Positions 46,805 to 56,779 of a DNA stretch of 64,000 bases are shown here, piece by piece; position 1 is the first letter of the stretch; each line of letters begins with the position of its first letter. Location of the stretch: contig OX638130.1 of the NCBI GenBank assembly GCA_951804985.1, positions 36,005,394 to 36,069,393 on the forward strand, written 5' to 3'. Position numbers and translations under genes: made by a program. The notes under the pieces were generated by a model, which worked only from the letters and a program-made list of their open reading frames with translations, made no database searches and was not told the DNA's origin. The stretch comes from Dryomyza anilis (lineage: Eukaryota; Arthropoda; Insecta; Diptera; Dryomyzidae).

Positions 46805-48325
46805 CTACATAACTATACTGTTGTATGCTTTTAACAAATTATTAAGAAATTTTTTCCCTTTACCCTTGATACAAATCTCAGTCGTTACAAGGCTTATTAT
46901 TGAAAGTACCTCGTAGGGTCCTACCCAAACTGGTGAAAATTTATTTTTCCTATTTTGATTTTTTAGTAAAATTTTATCGCCTATTTTGAATATTATTGGG
47001 TGTACTGAGCTATCATAGCTTTGCTTAGATTTTTCTTTGGCTCTGGCTTGATTTTGTCGCACGATTTCGTGTGTGCGTTGAATTTGGTATTTTAATAGCT
47101 TGTTGCTATCATCGGTATTATATACTGGTGAGCATTTGCGTTTAAGATTGGTTGGCATTTCAAAATCGTAACCGTATAAAGTACGGAAAGGCGTTTGCCC
47201 GGTGGACATATGCATTGTATTATTGTGTACATGCATTGCTGTATTTAACCACTGGTCCCAGTTTGATCCATCCTCTTTCGCAAAACTTCGTAAATACTCT
47301 GCTAATGGTCGGTGGCTTCGTTCCAAAGAGCCGTTGGCCTGTGGATGATATGGCGTAATATGTAACTTTTTAATTCCTAACAATTTACACGTGTCCGAAA
47401 ATAATTTTGAAACAAAACTCGAACCATTGTCGGTTATCAATACTTTTGGTATGTTATGTCTTGTAATAATTTCGTCGTAAAATGCTATTGCTACAGTAAT
47501 TGCTTCTGCGTCTGGGATAGCTACGCAGCACATATATTTTGAAAAATCATCTTGAAAAGTTAATATATATTTATTTCCAGATATAGTTTCCGGTAAAATA
47601 CCTACAAGATCCATGTATACTTTATCGAATGGTCGTACAGGCATGTCAGTTAAAACCATTGGCATTTTAGTAAGCCTAGAACTTTTATTTACTTGGCATT
47701 TTTCACAATTCTTAACATAATCTTTTATTTGTTTCTGCATACCTTTCCACTTAAATTGTTTTCTGATTCTAAAATATGTTTTCACTGCGCCCTGGTGACC
47801 CCCTAATGCTGAGTCATGAAAGTCTTTTATAACAGTTTTAATTTCCTCTGTGTCAGTTAATAGTAGACTCGAGTTTAATTCATTCTTGGTGTCTGTTGTT
47901 ATTTCATACAGTACTGGCGTGCTCACTTGTTTTTTGGTTTTTGAAATTTGATTATCTAATTTATTCTGTGTGGTCTTAGACCGTGTTTGGACCGCAGTAA
48001 TATCTGGTTCTGGATGTGGAATTCTACTTAAAGCATCTGCGTTCAAATTCTGTTTACCTGGTTTGTAAGATATTTCGTAATCATATTCTGATAATTTATG
48101 CCTGAAACGGGCTAACCTTGAAGTCTGATCTTTGAGATTTGCTGTGCTACGTAATGGTTGATGATCTGTATAAATTTGAAAATGTCGGCCTAGAAGATAA
48201 GCTCTAAAGTTTTTCGTTGCCCAGACTATAGCTAAAAATTCTTTTTCAATGGTGTAGTAATTTTTTTCTGCTCCATTTAATGCCCTACTAGCAAATGCTA
48301 TTGGTCGGTCGCTCCTTACTTTGCC
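46805..48325 (-). pseudogene. Element 1 integrase and RNase H
   Basis: RNase H lies at 48030-48325 on the minus strand, downstream of an in-frame stop at 48326-48328. It includes a DHQPL-type block near 48160. An open frame from 48046 to 46805 then encodes integrase. This has an HHCC finger (HDSALGGHQ, then CEKC), catalytic D near DLVGILPETIS, D in ITDNGSS and E in NGSLERSHR with 35 residues between the last two (DDE), and a basic C-terminal region. In the family it inserts the cDNA into host DNA. The integrase frame itself looks intact in this copy, but its expression would need readthrough of the upstream stop. Confidence 0.93.
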
Positions 48326-49258
48326 TTGTTACAGTACCGCACCTATTGCTTCGTTACTTGCATCTGTTGTAAGTAAAAAAGGGTTTGTAAAATCTGGATA
48401 TGCGAGAATGGGTGGTGAAATTATTGATTCTTTTAGTTTAATAAATGAATTTTGACAATCGTCGGTCCAAGTGAATTTAACATCCTTTCTAAGTAACTTA
48501 TTAATTGGTAATGATAATTTTGCCATATTGTTTATAAATTTTCTGTAATAATTAATTAATCCCAAAAACGCTTGTACTTCTTTTTTATTTCTTGGTACTG
48601 GAATATTTTTCACGCATTCAACCTTTGAGGGGTCTGGCAGAGCACCTAGTTCCGAACATTTATGTCCTAAATAGACAACTTCGCGACGCAAAAACTGACA
48701 CTTTTCTGTATTTAATTTTAGATTGTGTTCCCTTAATTTCTGCAATACTCTACTCAACCTAAGCTCATGTTCAGCTAAATTCTTTCCATACACCACTATA
48801 TCATCAAGATAAACAAAGCAATCGATACCCTGTAAACCTGTTAATATGTGATTCATTATTCTTTGGAAAGTGGCTGGAGCCCCTGTTAAACCAAAAGGCA
48901 TTCTGTTAAACTCGAAATGACCAAGACCTGTACTAAAAGCGGTTTTTTCCTTATCCCCTTCTTCAACTAGTACCTGATGATAACCACTTGCCAAGTCTAA
49001 AGCTGAAAAATAGCGACTGTGACCTAATTGGTCTAATATTTCGTCTGTTCGAGGAATCGGAAATACTTGTTTTATTGTCACATCGTTCAATTTACGGAAA
49101 TCTATAACTAGCCTCCACTTTTTGTTACCGTCCTTGCCGCTCTTCTTAGGAACTAGCAACATCGGTGAATTCCAGGGTGATATGCTTGGCGATATAATGC
49201 CGTCATCCAACATTTTATTAGCCTGTCTGTTGATTTCATCTCTATGTGTGTGTAGCAA
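48326..49258 (-). pseudogene. Element 1 reverse transcriptase
   Basis: The frame 49258-48329 holds the [58 protein letters not shown], and the catalytic YLDD box at 48800-48811. GLINYYRKFI in the thumb and the start of RNase H (TTDASNEAIGAVL) follow. A single TAA at 48326-48328 then interrupts the frame before QGK. It makes cDNA from genomic RNA in the particle. The wording is that of the 17.6/297-like branch of errantivirus-type Ty3/gypsy elements (family-level inference). Confidence 0.95.
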
Positions 49259-49291
49259 TTTGTATTGCTTTTGATTGATTGGTGGTTGGCT

Positions 49292-50110
49292 TCACTGTGT
49301 TATTATTTCATGTTTAAGCACTGGCGTGTATGTTAATTCATCGCCGTCTAAATGAAAAACATCATGATACGAAATACACAGATTTTGTAAAGATGTAATT
49401 TCGTCTTTATTCAAGGTTCCATCAATTTTTATTTCCTCTAATAATTTTTTAATTCTGTTCGTAATGTTTACTGAATTTATGCTATTTATTGTAGAATTGT
49501 TGGTATCCGATTCCTTATACTGATTGAAATTCGAGAATTTTGGTTTAAAAACACTGTCTATTATAAATTCTTTTTCTGTAGCATTTAATACGGACACATA
49601 AACTCTATTTTTGCTAACATTCGATATGCTTTCGCCCAAATATACTCCTGGACAAATTTCTTGTTTATGTATTAAGACGATTGGAATTTTTGTTTTTAAA
49701 CGTAATGATACTATCTTTGCGGTTCTAGGTTCTACTTTTAATTCCTGATTTAGAAAAATATTTTCCATATCTGCCCGTGTCCCCATGGGTAGTTGTATAG
49801 TATTGTTTTTATCTTTATCATAAAATATTAACTTCTTATCTATGGCATTTATTATGGACCTATTCCATCAGCCTACTATTCCATCAGCGGGTATTCCTTG
49901 TTTAAGTGCCACTACATGCATCTTTAAACAGAACCACTCTATACTGTTGTGCTGAATATTTATTGTCCCTAAAGTCCTTACGCATCCCCCAAAAGCACCA
50001 CTAAAGTCATTCTGTGTATTTTTATCAAAACCCGAAAGTCGTATCATCGACCCCTCCTTTACTATACTAGCATCTGCTCCCGAATCTACCAGTAATATAA
50101 GTTTTCCATT
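49292..50110 (-). pseudogene. Element 1 protease and protease-RT linker
   Basis: The aspartic protease begins near 50105 with the catalytic LLVDSGADASIV (near 50085-50050). It is broken by an in-frame stop near 49870 in the GIVG region that precedes the second half. The open frame 49786-49292 then covers the linker to RT (LCISYHDVFHLDGDELTY). Protease would cut gag-pol into its mature parts. A further stop or shift separates 49292 from the RT frame at 49258. Confidence 0.85.
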
Positions 50111-50234
50111 TTTAGCATCCTCACAAGGTTGTTATTTGAAGCTGCGGTAGCAAATGTGATCACAGGCTCCTTTGGTGTATGATCCACTATTTCTACCTTT
50201 GACCTAACTTTACTAATGTTAACGGGACCCCAGC

Positions 50235-50768
50235 TTATTGGCCTTGACTGGGCCCGTGGTAGTTTCCCCTATTGTGAGCATTACTACCGTTTGGCACAAC
50301 ATTTTTCTTGGCGTGGCAATCCGCTATCATATGGCCGACTTGACCACACCCATAACATTCCCTATTATTTCTGTATGTTCTATTAGGTTCGTTATTGTTA
50401 TTACTGTTGTTATTTCTAAACGGATTATTATTTCTATTATTTTCATTACCATTATTAATATTATTTTTTCTATTATTATTTCTATTATTACGAGTATTGC
50501 TGTCTTGCGGATTCTGATTTTGCTGCTGTTGGTGTTGATAGCCGTTATTCTGAAGTCCTCCATAACCCCCTTGGTACATAACCCACCTTGGAAATGGTTG
50601 TTGTTGGTTCTCCCGGCGTTCTTCCAGTCTATTTGATCCACATCTCCAACTCGATTCATGTCCGTATTTCTCGCATTTTCTGCAAAATGGTGTATTTTTT
50701 CGCAAATAACAGTCATCCCTTGTGTGGCCTGGTCTTGTGCAAAATGAACAGACTGGCCCCTTTTTCAT
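50235..50768 (-). pseudogene. Element 1 nucleocapsid (gag C-terminal part)
   Basis: A 177-codon frame with three zinc-knuckle-like motifs: CSFCTRPGHTRDDC, then C-x2-C-x4-H-x5-C (CRKCEKYGHESSWRC), and CYGCGQVGHMIADC. A long asparagine-rich stretch lies between the second and third. It would bind the genomic RNA. It is offset by one frame from the upstream gag ORF. The junction lies at a run of five Gs near 50765, which suggests a single-base indel rather than a separate gene. Confidence 0.9.
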
Positions 50769-51787
50769 GGCACCCCCTGTATTCCCATTATTTCTATTTT
50801 GTTGACTTTTACCCCATCTTGTCGTGAATTTCTAATATCAGTTTCTTGACTACTTTTACTAACTGAGGTTCCATTCGGTCTTTTTTCAAAACTATACAGT
50901 TCCTCCGGTAATCTTGGCCCCCTCAGTATTGTGGCCTCTGCCCTTAACGCTTCGTCTAATAAATCATTTAAATTATCTGCCTTGCTACTCAACAGTAGTA
51001 TCTTTACAGTCGGGTCACTCACTCCCACTTTAAATGCTGTTAGCACAGAATTTAATAGTTCCGTGTTAAAAATGTCCGTTGGCAGGTTTTTCTTTTTATA
51101 CATTGTATCGGCTATGTCGTTTGCGTTCGACTGCAATACTTCTAAACGCCTTGCAAACGCCCTTAAACTTTCCCCTCCACCTTGATATGCCTGTCTTATG
51201 TTGTATTGAACTGAATCTAATGTAGCCACCTTTAAATATGTGCTTTTAAGTAATTCAAACAACTCATCTAAATCATCTATTTTCTTGGTCCTCACTAATT
51301 CGTATGCATCTCCATCAAGACGCAGTTTAATACAAATCATGAATTCCTCCTGATTTTCTTCAGTTATTTTAAGGTTCGCTGCCTTACAACCGTCTATAAA
51401 TCTAAGAAGCTCCGTTTTTAGGAACGGTGAATCTTCGCCTTTGAACACCGGGACCAGATTTCGTACGCATTTCGAAATATCGTCTGTCGGTATTTCAATT
51501 ATTGTTATATCTTTTGTTATGCTTTCTAAATTTTCTTCTGTTCTTAAAGCTTCTTTATGGTATAACGATATTTCGTGTGCTAAGTTTACTTCCGCCTCTA
51601 AAAATATGATTTTCGAATCCAATTCCCTTACTTTGTTATTTGCCTCTTCGACTGACTTGAATTCTAACCTTGGTTGTTGACGTAGTGCCCTAGCTACTGA
51701 TTCATCAGAAATAAATTTATCTTTCAACAATGCTCTTAATTTTTTTTTTAATTTTTCCGCCTCTATACTGCAGGCGTGGTCTAACAA
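50765..51787 (-). pseudogene. Element 1 gag (matrix/capsid part)
   Basis: A 340-codon minus-strand frame. The N-terminal third is helical and charged (AEKLKKKLRALLKDKF). The middle is capsid-like (LVPVFKGEDSPFLKTELLRF, IKLRLDGDAYELV, and ESLRAFARRLEVLQ). A linker leads toward the zinc knuckles. In the family this forms the particle shell. The frame ends in the G-run just before the nucleocapsid frame. The 5' two-thirds is repeated at 60219-60976 as part of the segmental duplication. Confidence 0.9.
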
Positions 51788-52117
51788 CTCCTGTTTTTCT
51801 GCTAATTTATAATTTATTTTTTTAGTTAATGCAGCAAATTCGCCTTTCCAGCCTTTTATCTCTTATATTTTATTCTCACTTTTGTGTTCCAAGAAATATA
51901 TTAATTCTTCGAACACGACATCTACTCCTTCTACTTTAGAAAAAACCTATGTGTTACTAACTTTATTTTTTATTAATTGAAAATGTTTTTTATTATTTAC
52001 TTCGAGGGCTCAACCACAATTTATCCGTAAACCTGTCCAATTGCCCTAGAATGTTTCCGTATGCTAACTGTAATTGTTCCAATTCCGCCATATATTTATC
52101 AACGACAAAAAAAAATT

Positions 52118-53526
52118 CCAATTTATTTCCTAGAACACTCAACAGTTCACGTAGCTCCACAATGTTATAAAAAAATATTATAAATTTTTTAAATTTTAAA
52201 TCTGTTGACTAAAATCAGATATTTTACAATAATGTAAAATTTTTAATTAAATTGACCATGTTATTAAAATAAAAAAAATATATTTGCAATTTTCAAAATC
52301 TTTAAAATGTTATTTTATTCTCATTTAAATTTAATAATGAAAATGATATTTTAAATGTTCTAAAATTTTTTAAATTAAAAAAAAAATCAAAAATTCCGTT
52401 TCATATTAAAAACGAGTTGGGAAAGTTAGGTCACATGGGTAAGTTCGGTCACATGGGGCGGATTTTTATAGTCGGTCGGGCCCGACTATGGAATACCCTA
52501 CACCTTTGGTGGAGATATTAATGAGGAATATTTAATTGTATACCTTAATTTTAAATTTTTAATTATGCTGAACCTCATATCCCCATAAATTAAAAAAAAT
52601 TATATAAAGTATAAAAAACTAAAAAAAAAATTGAAAAATATAATTGGGCGGACCACGCCTATATTTAAAATTTTGAAAGGCTAATATTTCATAGATTTGA
52701 TTTTAATAATATACGGATCAAATTTTTACTATGAAAACCCGGGATATAATGAAAAAAAAAAAAGTGGGCGGATTACGCCCATTTTTGGACCACATATTTT
52801 TAGGTAAATTTTAACAATACGTTTTAAATTTTATAACTATACCTTGAATACTTTTCGAAATATTAGTTTCGAAAGAGTTATATAAAAGTGACGTGTATGG
52901 GAGGTGGGCGTGTCCGTTGACCGATTTGGCTCATTTTCAAACTCAGTTCCTACTTTTGGCTAAAATATATTGAGTCGAAATTTCATCGCATTCTGATCAG
53001 TATTTCTCAAGTTATTCTGTATTCGGACAGCAAGACAACAAGACAGCAAGACAGCAAGACAGCAAGACGGACAGACAGACAGACAGACGGACAGACAGAC
53101 GGACATGGCTAAACGGACTCGGGTAGTGATGCTGATCAAGAATATATATACTTTTCCATACCGGACACGCCTTCTAAGGGGCGTTACAATATATGCACAA
53201 AGTTAATATACCCTGTACCTCATAGGTGTAGGGTATAAAAATCCCAATTTATTTCCTAGAACACTGAACAGTTCACGTAGCTCCACAATGTTAAAAAAAT
53301 ATTATAAATTTTTTAAATTTTAAATCTGTTGACTAAAATCAGATATTTTATAATAATGTAAAATTTTTAATTAAATTGACCATGTTATAAAAATAAAAAT
53401 ATTTCAAATTTTCAAAATCTTTAAAATGTATTTTATTCTCATTTAAATTTTAAAATGAAAATTATATTTTAAATGTTCTAAAATTTTTTAAATTTAAAAA
53501 AAAATCAAAAATTCCGTTTCATATTA
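52118..53526. repeat. ~290-bp direct duplication flanking an inserted repeat
   Basis: Segment 52118-52408 is repeated at 53244-53526 (both begin CCAATTTATTTCCTAGAACA and end CCGTTTCATATTA), with the inserted repeat exactly between. The second gene-free copy of this leader in the window (about 61305-61595) has the segment only once and no insert. The 53244 copy is closer to it than the 52118 copy. Confidence 0.85.
52409..53243 (+). mobile_element. GTCT-rich dispersed repeat, copy 3 (835 bp)
   Basis: Begins AAAACGAGTTGGGAAAG and ends GTGTAGGGTATAAAAAT. Near the left end GGTCACATGGG/GGTCACATGGGG is repeated, and GTCGGTCGGGCCCGACTA forms a hairpin. The right part has (ACAGCAAG)n then (GACA)n at 53030-53098, followed by GGACATGGCTAAACGGACTC and TGATGCTGATCAAGAATATA. 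The latter block is shared by many fly repeats with GTCY cores (DINE-1/mini-me type, probably Helentron-derived). No coding. Confidence 0.75.
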
Positions 53527-53806
53527 ATTTTAGAAATAATCTTATTTACTTATCTGAGTTTAATATTAAATAAATTTCCTATTTTCTTTTTATTTCGTTT
53601 GTTATTTAATCTTAATTTCCATTTGTATATTTATATATTCAATTTGTATTTATTACTTTATTAAACACTGTAATAATTGTTTAAATTTTCTGCTGTTACT
53701 CACGTATTTTCAACAGAAAAATTAAATAATCACCATTTATTTTGTGATTTTTAGTCCTTTTCTTCCTTCTATCGTCCTTCTTCTCTCGGTCCTGAGAGCA
53801 TTGTTT

Positions 53807-53824
53807 GAGAAACCGGCTGCGCCA
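53807..53824 (-). other. Primer binding site of element 1
   Basis: On the minus strand TGGCGCAGCCGGTTTCTC lies three bases inside the 5' LTR end. TGGCGCAG-type sites pair with the 3' end of a tRNA, probably tRNA-Ser as in 17.6/297-like elements (assignment from memory). Confidence 0.75.
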
Positions 53825-53827
53825 AAA

Positions 53828-54432
53828 TGTTGTAAGTTAAAAGGTCCTTCTACTAGGACTTTAACTTGATCCTATTTATTACTGAGTCCTTTTTACTTTC
53901 TTTATATTATTTAAAACAACCGGGTCTTTTTTATTTTAAGACACTTTATTTCGCTTTAAAAGTTGGTTACACTTATACTTAACACTTATTTGTAGACAGT
54001 TCAGCTTATCGAAAACAATTGAATCTTAGTCTATACTTAACTTCTACTTAACACCGCGTATTCTTACAATTTCACAATAAATTGAGTAATTACATCATGC
54101 TAAAATAACTTAGTCAGCGTATTTATAATTTCACAATAAATTGAATACTTTCATCATTCTAAAATAACTAAGTCAGCATTTATTTGTGTGATCTGAGTGA
54201 CCTATTTAACGTGGGCGTGTATACCTATGCTATGTTAAGCGGTGTGTGCCAAGACAATTAAATGCTGTTTGTGTTTAACATGCATAATGCTTAACCCTAA
54301 AAGTATGCCATAAAGAAAAATATACTGGTTATGTTATATTGTGGATCAGAAGCACGCTGTAAATTCCACGATTATGATACACAACAGTGGATCATATGTA
54401 AGCAGTGAACTCTACGATTATGATACACAACA
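53828..54432 (-). repeat. 5' LTR of element 1 (605 bp, with extra 46-bp end repeat)
   Basis: Starts TGTTG. A CACAACA terminus occurs at 54386 and again at 54432, because the last 46 bp (54387-54432) are an imperfect copy of the preceding segment (GTGGATCA...ATTATGATACACAACA). The target duplication AACC at 54433-54436 and the restored reading frame of the interrupted gene place the true end at 54432. The 3' LTR carries only one such segment. Confidence 0.88.
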
Positions 54433-54819
54433 AACCAACCATTTATGCAGTAAAGGAAAACTCTATTTGGAATACTTTATCAAATTTTCATGTAACAGAT
54501 AATAAAGCTTGTGACATTATTAATGACATATTTTTAGGCGTTGTAAGATACAATCTTTCAAAAATTTTGAATTATTTTATATATGAAAAAAAAATATTTT
54601 TCCTTGGACGTATTTAATTATCGAAAGCAAATGTTTGCTACTGTTGGAACTGAAGTAGATAGTTTAAATTATAATGGATGTTTTTTTAAAAAGAATTATT
54701 TTGTAAAATTTAATGTCTCAGTATTACAGATACTACATATTTTTTTTGGATTTGAAGAATCGTGTTTTTTGATATGTCAAAAAGTCAGAGTATTATATTC
54801 AGAACATTTTCAGACTTAA
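54433..54819 (+). pseudogene. Large conserved protein of the DNA unit, 3' part (copy A, deleted)
   Basis: Joining 42765 to 54437 across one AACC gives an uninterrupted frame (SQPTIYAVKENSIWN). It continues with NTLSNFHVTDNKACDIIND, which matches the family block (F.V.DN...DIMHDI.EG). A deletion at 54639/54640 then removes 543 bp present in copy B (62711-63253), so the frame passes directly to VGTEVDSLNYNGCFF. The coding sequence ends near 54819. ATG codons inside the LTR (54405) are not real starts. Confidence 0.65.
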
Positions 54820-55389
54820 AAAAATTATAAAAGCACTGGATTGCTATTATTTAAAAAATATTGAATATTTTCATATTCTGTTAAAAATTATAAATTAAAC
54901 AACGAAGAAAATTTTTAGTTAATTATTATTTTTTATTATTTATAATTATAAGTAATTTTCTTTTATGAACCACTATGAATTTATATGTACTACCTAGTCA
55001 TGTCATGAAATGTAGCATTTATTTATTAAAAATAAAAATTTTATAAAAATTAAAAATATGAATTGTTTTTTTTACAATTTTCAGGAGTATTTGTCAAGAA
55101 ATTTAGTTTTTAACGCAACAACTAATTTTTAAAAGTTTCAACAATAAAAATTCTTAGATTAAATATTTAATTCTTAAAGTAATTTAAAAATAAATTGCTT
55201 GTCAGAAGATTTTATATTCTTAAAATTCCAACAACTACATTCCTTCATCTAAGAATTTTTATTGTTAAGCAATTATGAATTTCGGAATTGTTGATATAAG
55301 AACGCCGCGTAGTTGGGCACGTTTTAACTCACATAAATTTTTGAATTAAAGTATAAAATTGTTGGCATTACAATTTTTTTCTGTGTGTA
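54820..55389 (+). other. 3' non-coding end of the DNA unit, copy A
   Basis: AT-rich. It contains AAGAATTTTTATTGTT / AACAATAAAAATTCTT inverted phrases (near 55140-55160 and 55250-55270) and ends in ACAATTTTTTTCTGTGTG at the LINE junction. The same sequence is repeated at 63430-64000. Confidence 0.55.
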
Positions 55390-55770
55390 ATTAATTTAAA
55401 ATCTCTTCATAATAGAAGAATTGCATTGTCTCTATTATTTGTTTATGATGTTATTTGTGGTAATGTTGATTGTCCCTTCTTATTGGAACTTATTAACTTT
55501 AATGCTTCTTTGAGATGTTTACGAAATTTTAATATGTTTAATGTTCCTTGTCATAGATCAAATTATGCCATTAACGAGCCTATAAATCGTGCCTTAATTG
55601 AATTCAATAAAATAGCTAATGTTCATAATATTGATTTTTCTTTTAGTAAGGATTTGTTTAAAAATCTATTAGATATAATTTATTCTTATTTTAGTTTTAA
55701 GGTATTTAATAAAAATTGTATATGCTAGTCTGTAAGGATGTTTGTATCCATAGACTGAATAAAAAAAAAA
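55390..55770 (+). pseudogene. Jockey-like LINE, 3' piece: RT C-terminus and poly(A) tail
   Basis: Resumes the LINE of 38419-40050 in frame: INLKSLHNRRIALSLLF, then DVICGNVDCPFLLELINF and ALIEFNKIAN, the usual C-terminal block of jockey-type RT proteins. It stops at 55726-55728. A short 3' UTR (ATCCATAGACTGAATAAA) and an A-run (55759-55770) complete the LINE. No clear target duplication was found. Confidence 0.9.
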
Positions 55771-55911
55771 AGGAAATGAATCTTTCAGTTTTGCTACTAG
55801 TAATATAATTGCTCATATGATCGGTACTGTTTTTGCTGGGACGCTCTTTAAACTATATAGAAGCCGTATTAGTACTTTAAGAGCTTTTGTACCAAAAAAA
55901 TTACTGAATAA

Positions 55912-56505
55912 GGGCCGGTTTTACAGTGGTATTTTAGCAAGATTTGTGGGTTAAACGTAGTTTAATCTCAGAATTCAGTTTAACAGTGACTTTAAATCGT
56001 CGTTTAAAATCAGTTTAAACGTCTTACGTTGGCCGTTTAAACAAGGTTTAAAATCTTAATGTTTTTGACAGATACTATCCACAAGAATGAGAGTTGCACA
56101 ACTGTCCGTCCACGCTCTCTGTTTCTTGTTCCGGCATTGTCTGTCGGCATGTTTGTGTTCCGTTTGTTTTCTTGTATTTCAGCATTGTATAAATCAAACT
56201 TCTATCCTCATATGTACTGAAGTTCGTCGATCTTTTATATATTTCATTTATTTTATTAATCTAAAATTTATTTTCAATGTCTTGATTTACAAAATGTTTG
56301 CATACAAATAACGGCTGTTCCAAAAGAGAGAAATAATCGATAATTTGTTGACATTTTCAGTGATGCAATATTAATCCGACTTGGCTCAGTTCATTTTAAA
56401 TGTTCACTGTAAAACAGCTATTAAAGTTAAACGTCGTTTAAATTTATGCGACGTTTAATTAAACAAAGGCTAAACTAGGTTTAAACTAGCACTGCAAAAT
56501 CGGCC
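55912..56505. mobile_element. MITE with GGCCGGTTTTACAGTG ends (594 bp)
   Basis: The left end GGCCGGTTTTACAGTG and the complement of the right end GGCCGATTTTGCAGTG match at 14 of 16 positions. ATAA flanks both sides. Subterminal zones are rich in GTTTAAAC and AAACGTCGTTTAA. The interior is AT-rich. The ORF at 56087-56311 is unsupported. Confidence 0.7.
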
Positions 56506-56779
56506 ATAAAAATGTTGTGAAAAGCTTTACACCACATTATGCTACTTCCCAGCAAGACATGCCTTACCGAAACTCCAACACAAAGGTTTGTAGGTTATTC
56601 ATTACGTTTGCAACAGCAGTCGTTTCAGCAGGAGTTGAAAAAAGATTTTATTTAAATTATAAACAATTGATAAACACTAAAAGTATATTTAAAAGAGTAT
56701 TTTTATATATTGCTTATTTATATTATAAATATCAGCAATGTGGAAGGGTCGTTTTAATAGAAAATCTGCAAAGCAAACA
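56506..56779. other. Short unassigned stretch
   Basis: Between the MITE and the RTE-type LINE. The ORF 56517-56894 runs through it into antisense LINE sequence and is not supported. Confidence 0.4.

Larger units (their letters stand above)
51788..53806 (-). other. Element 1 5' leader with later insert
   Basis: Non-coding sequence between gag and the primer binding site, normally a leader region. It is enlarged by an 835-bp GTCT-type repeat (52409-53243) and a duplicated 285-290-bp leader segment. The uninterrupted version is preserved at 60979-61874. Confidence 0.75.
40051..55389 (+). mobile_element. DNA-transposon-like unit (SAMD3-like + C2H2 + large conserved protein), split by a retroelement
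   Basis: The unit occupies an interrupted LINE. TA lies at both junctions (ACGGTA at left, TAATTAAT at right) and joining them restores the LINE frame. The right end reads ...TTTTTTTCTGTGTG, the complement of a CACACAGAAAAA end like that of the element at 34163. A matching left end is not visible, so the left end may be damaged. Coding sequence runs left to right in pieces at 40321-42765 and 54437-54819. It belongs to multicopy protein families that I recall from fish, Hydra and insect genomes, which suggests a mobile element. The superfamily is not established. Confidence 0.6.

Noticed and set aside
54405..54617. ATG at 54405 as the start of a 70-codon gene
   Set aside because: The ATG lies inside the LTR end repeat. 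The real coding sequence begins after the AACC duplication and continues the frame from 42765.
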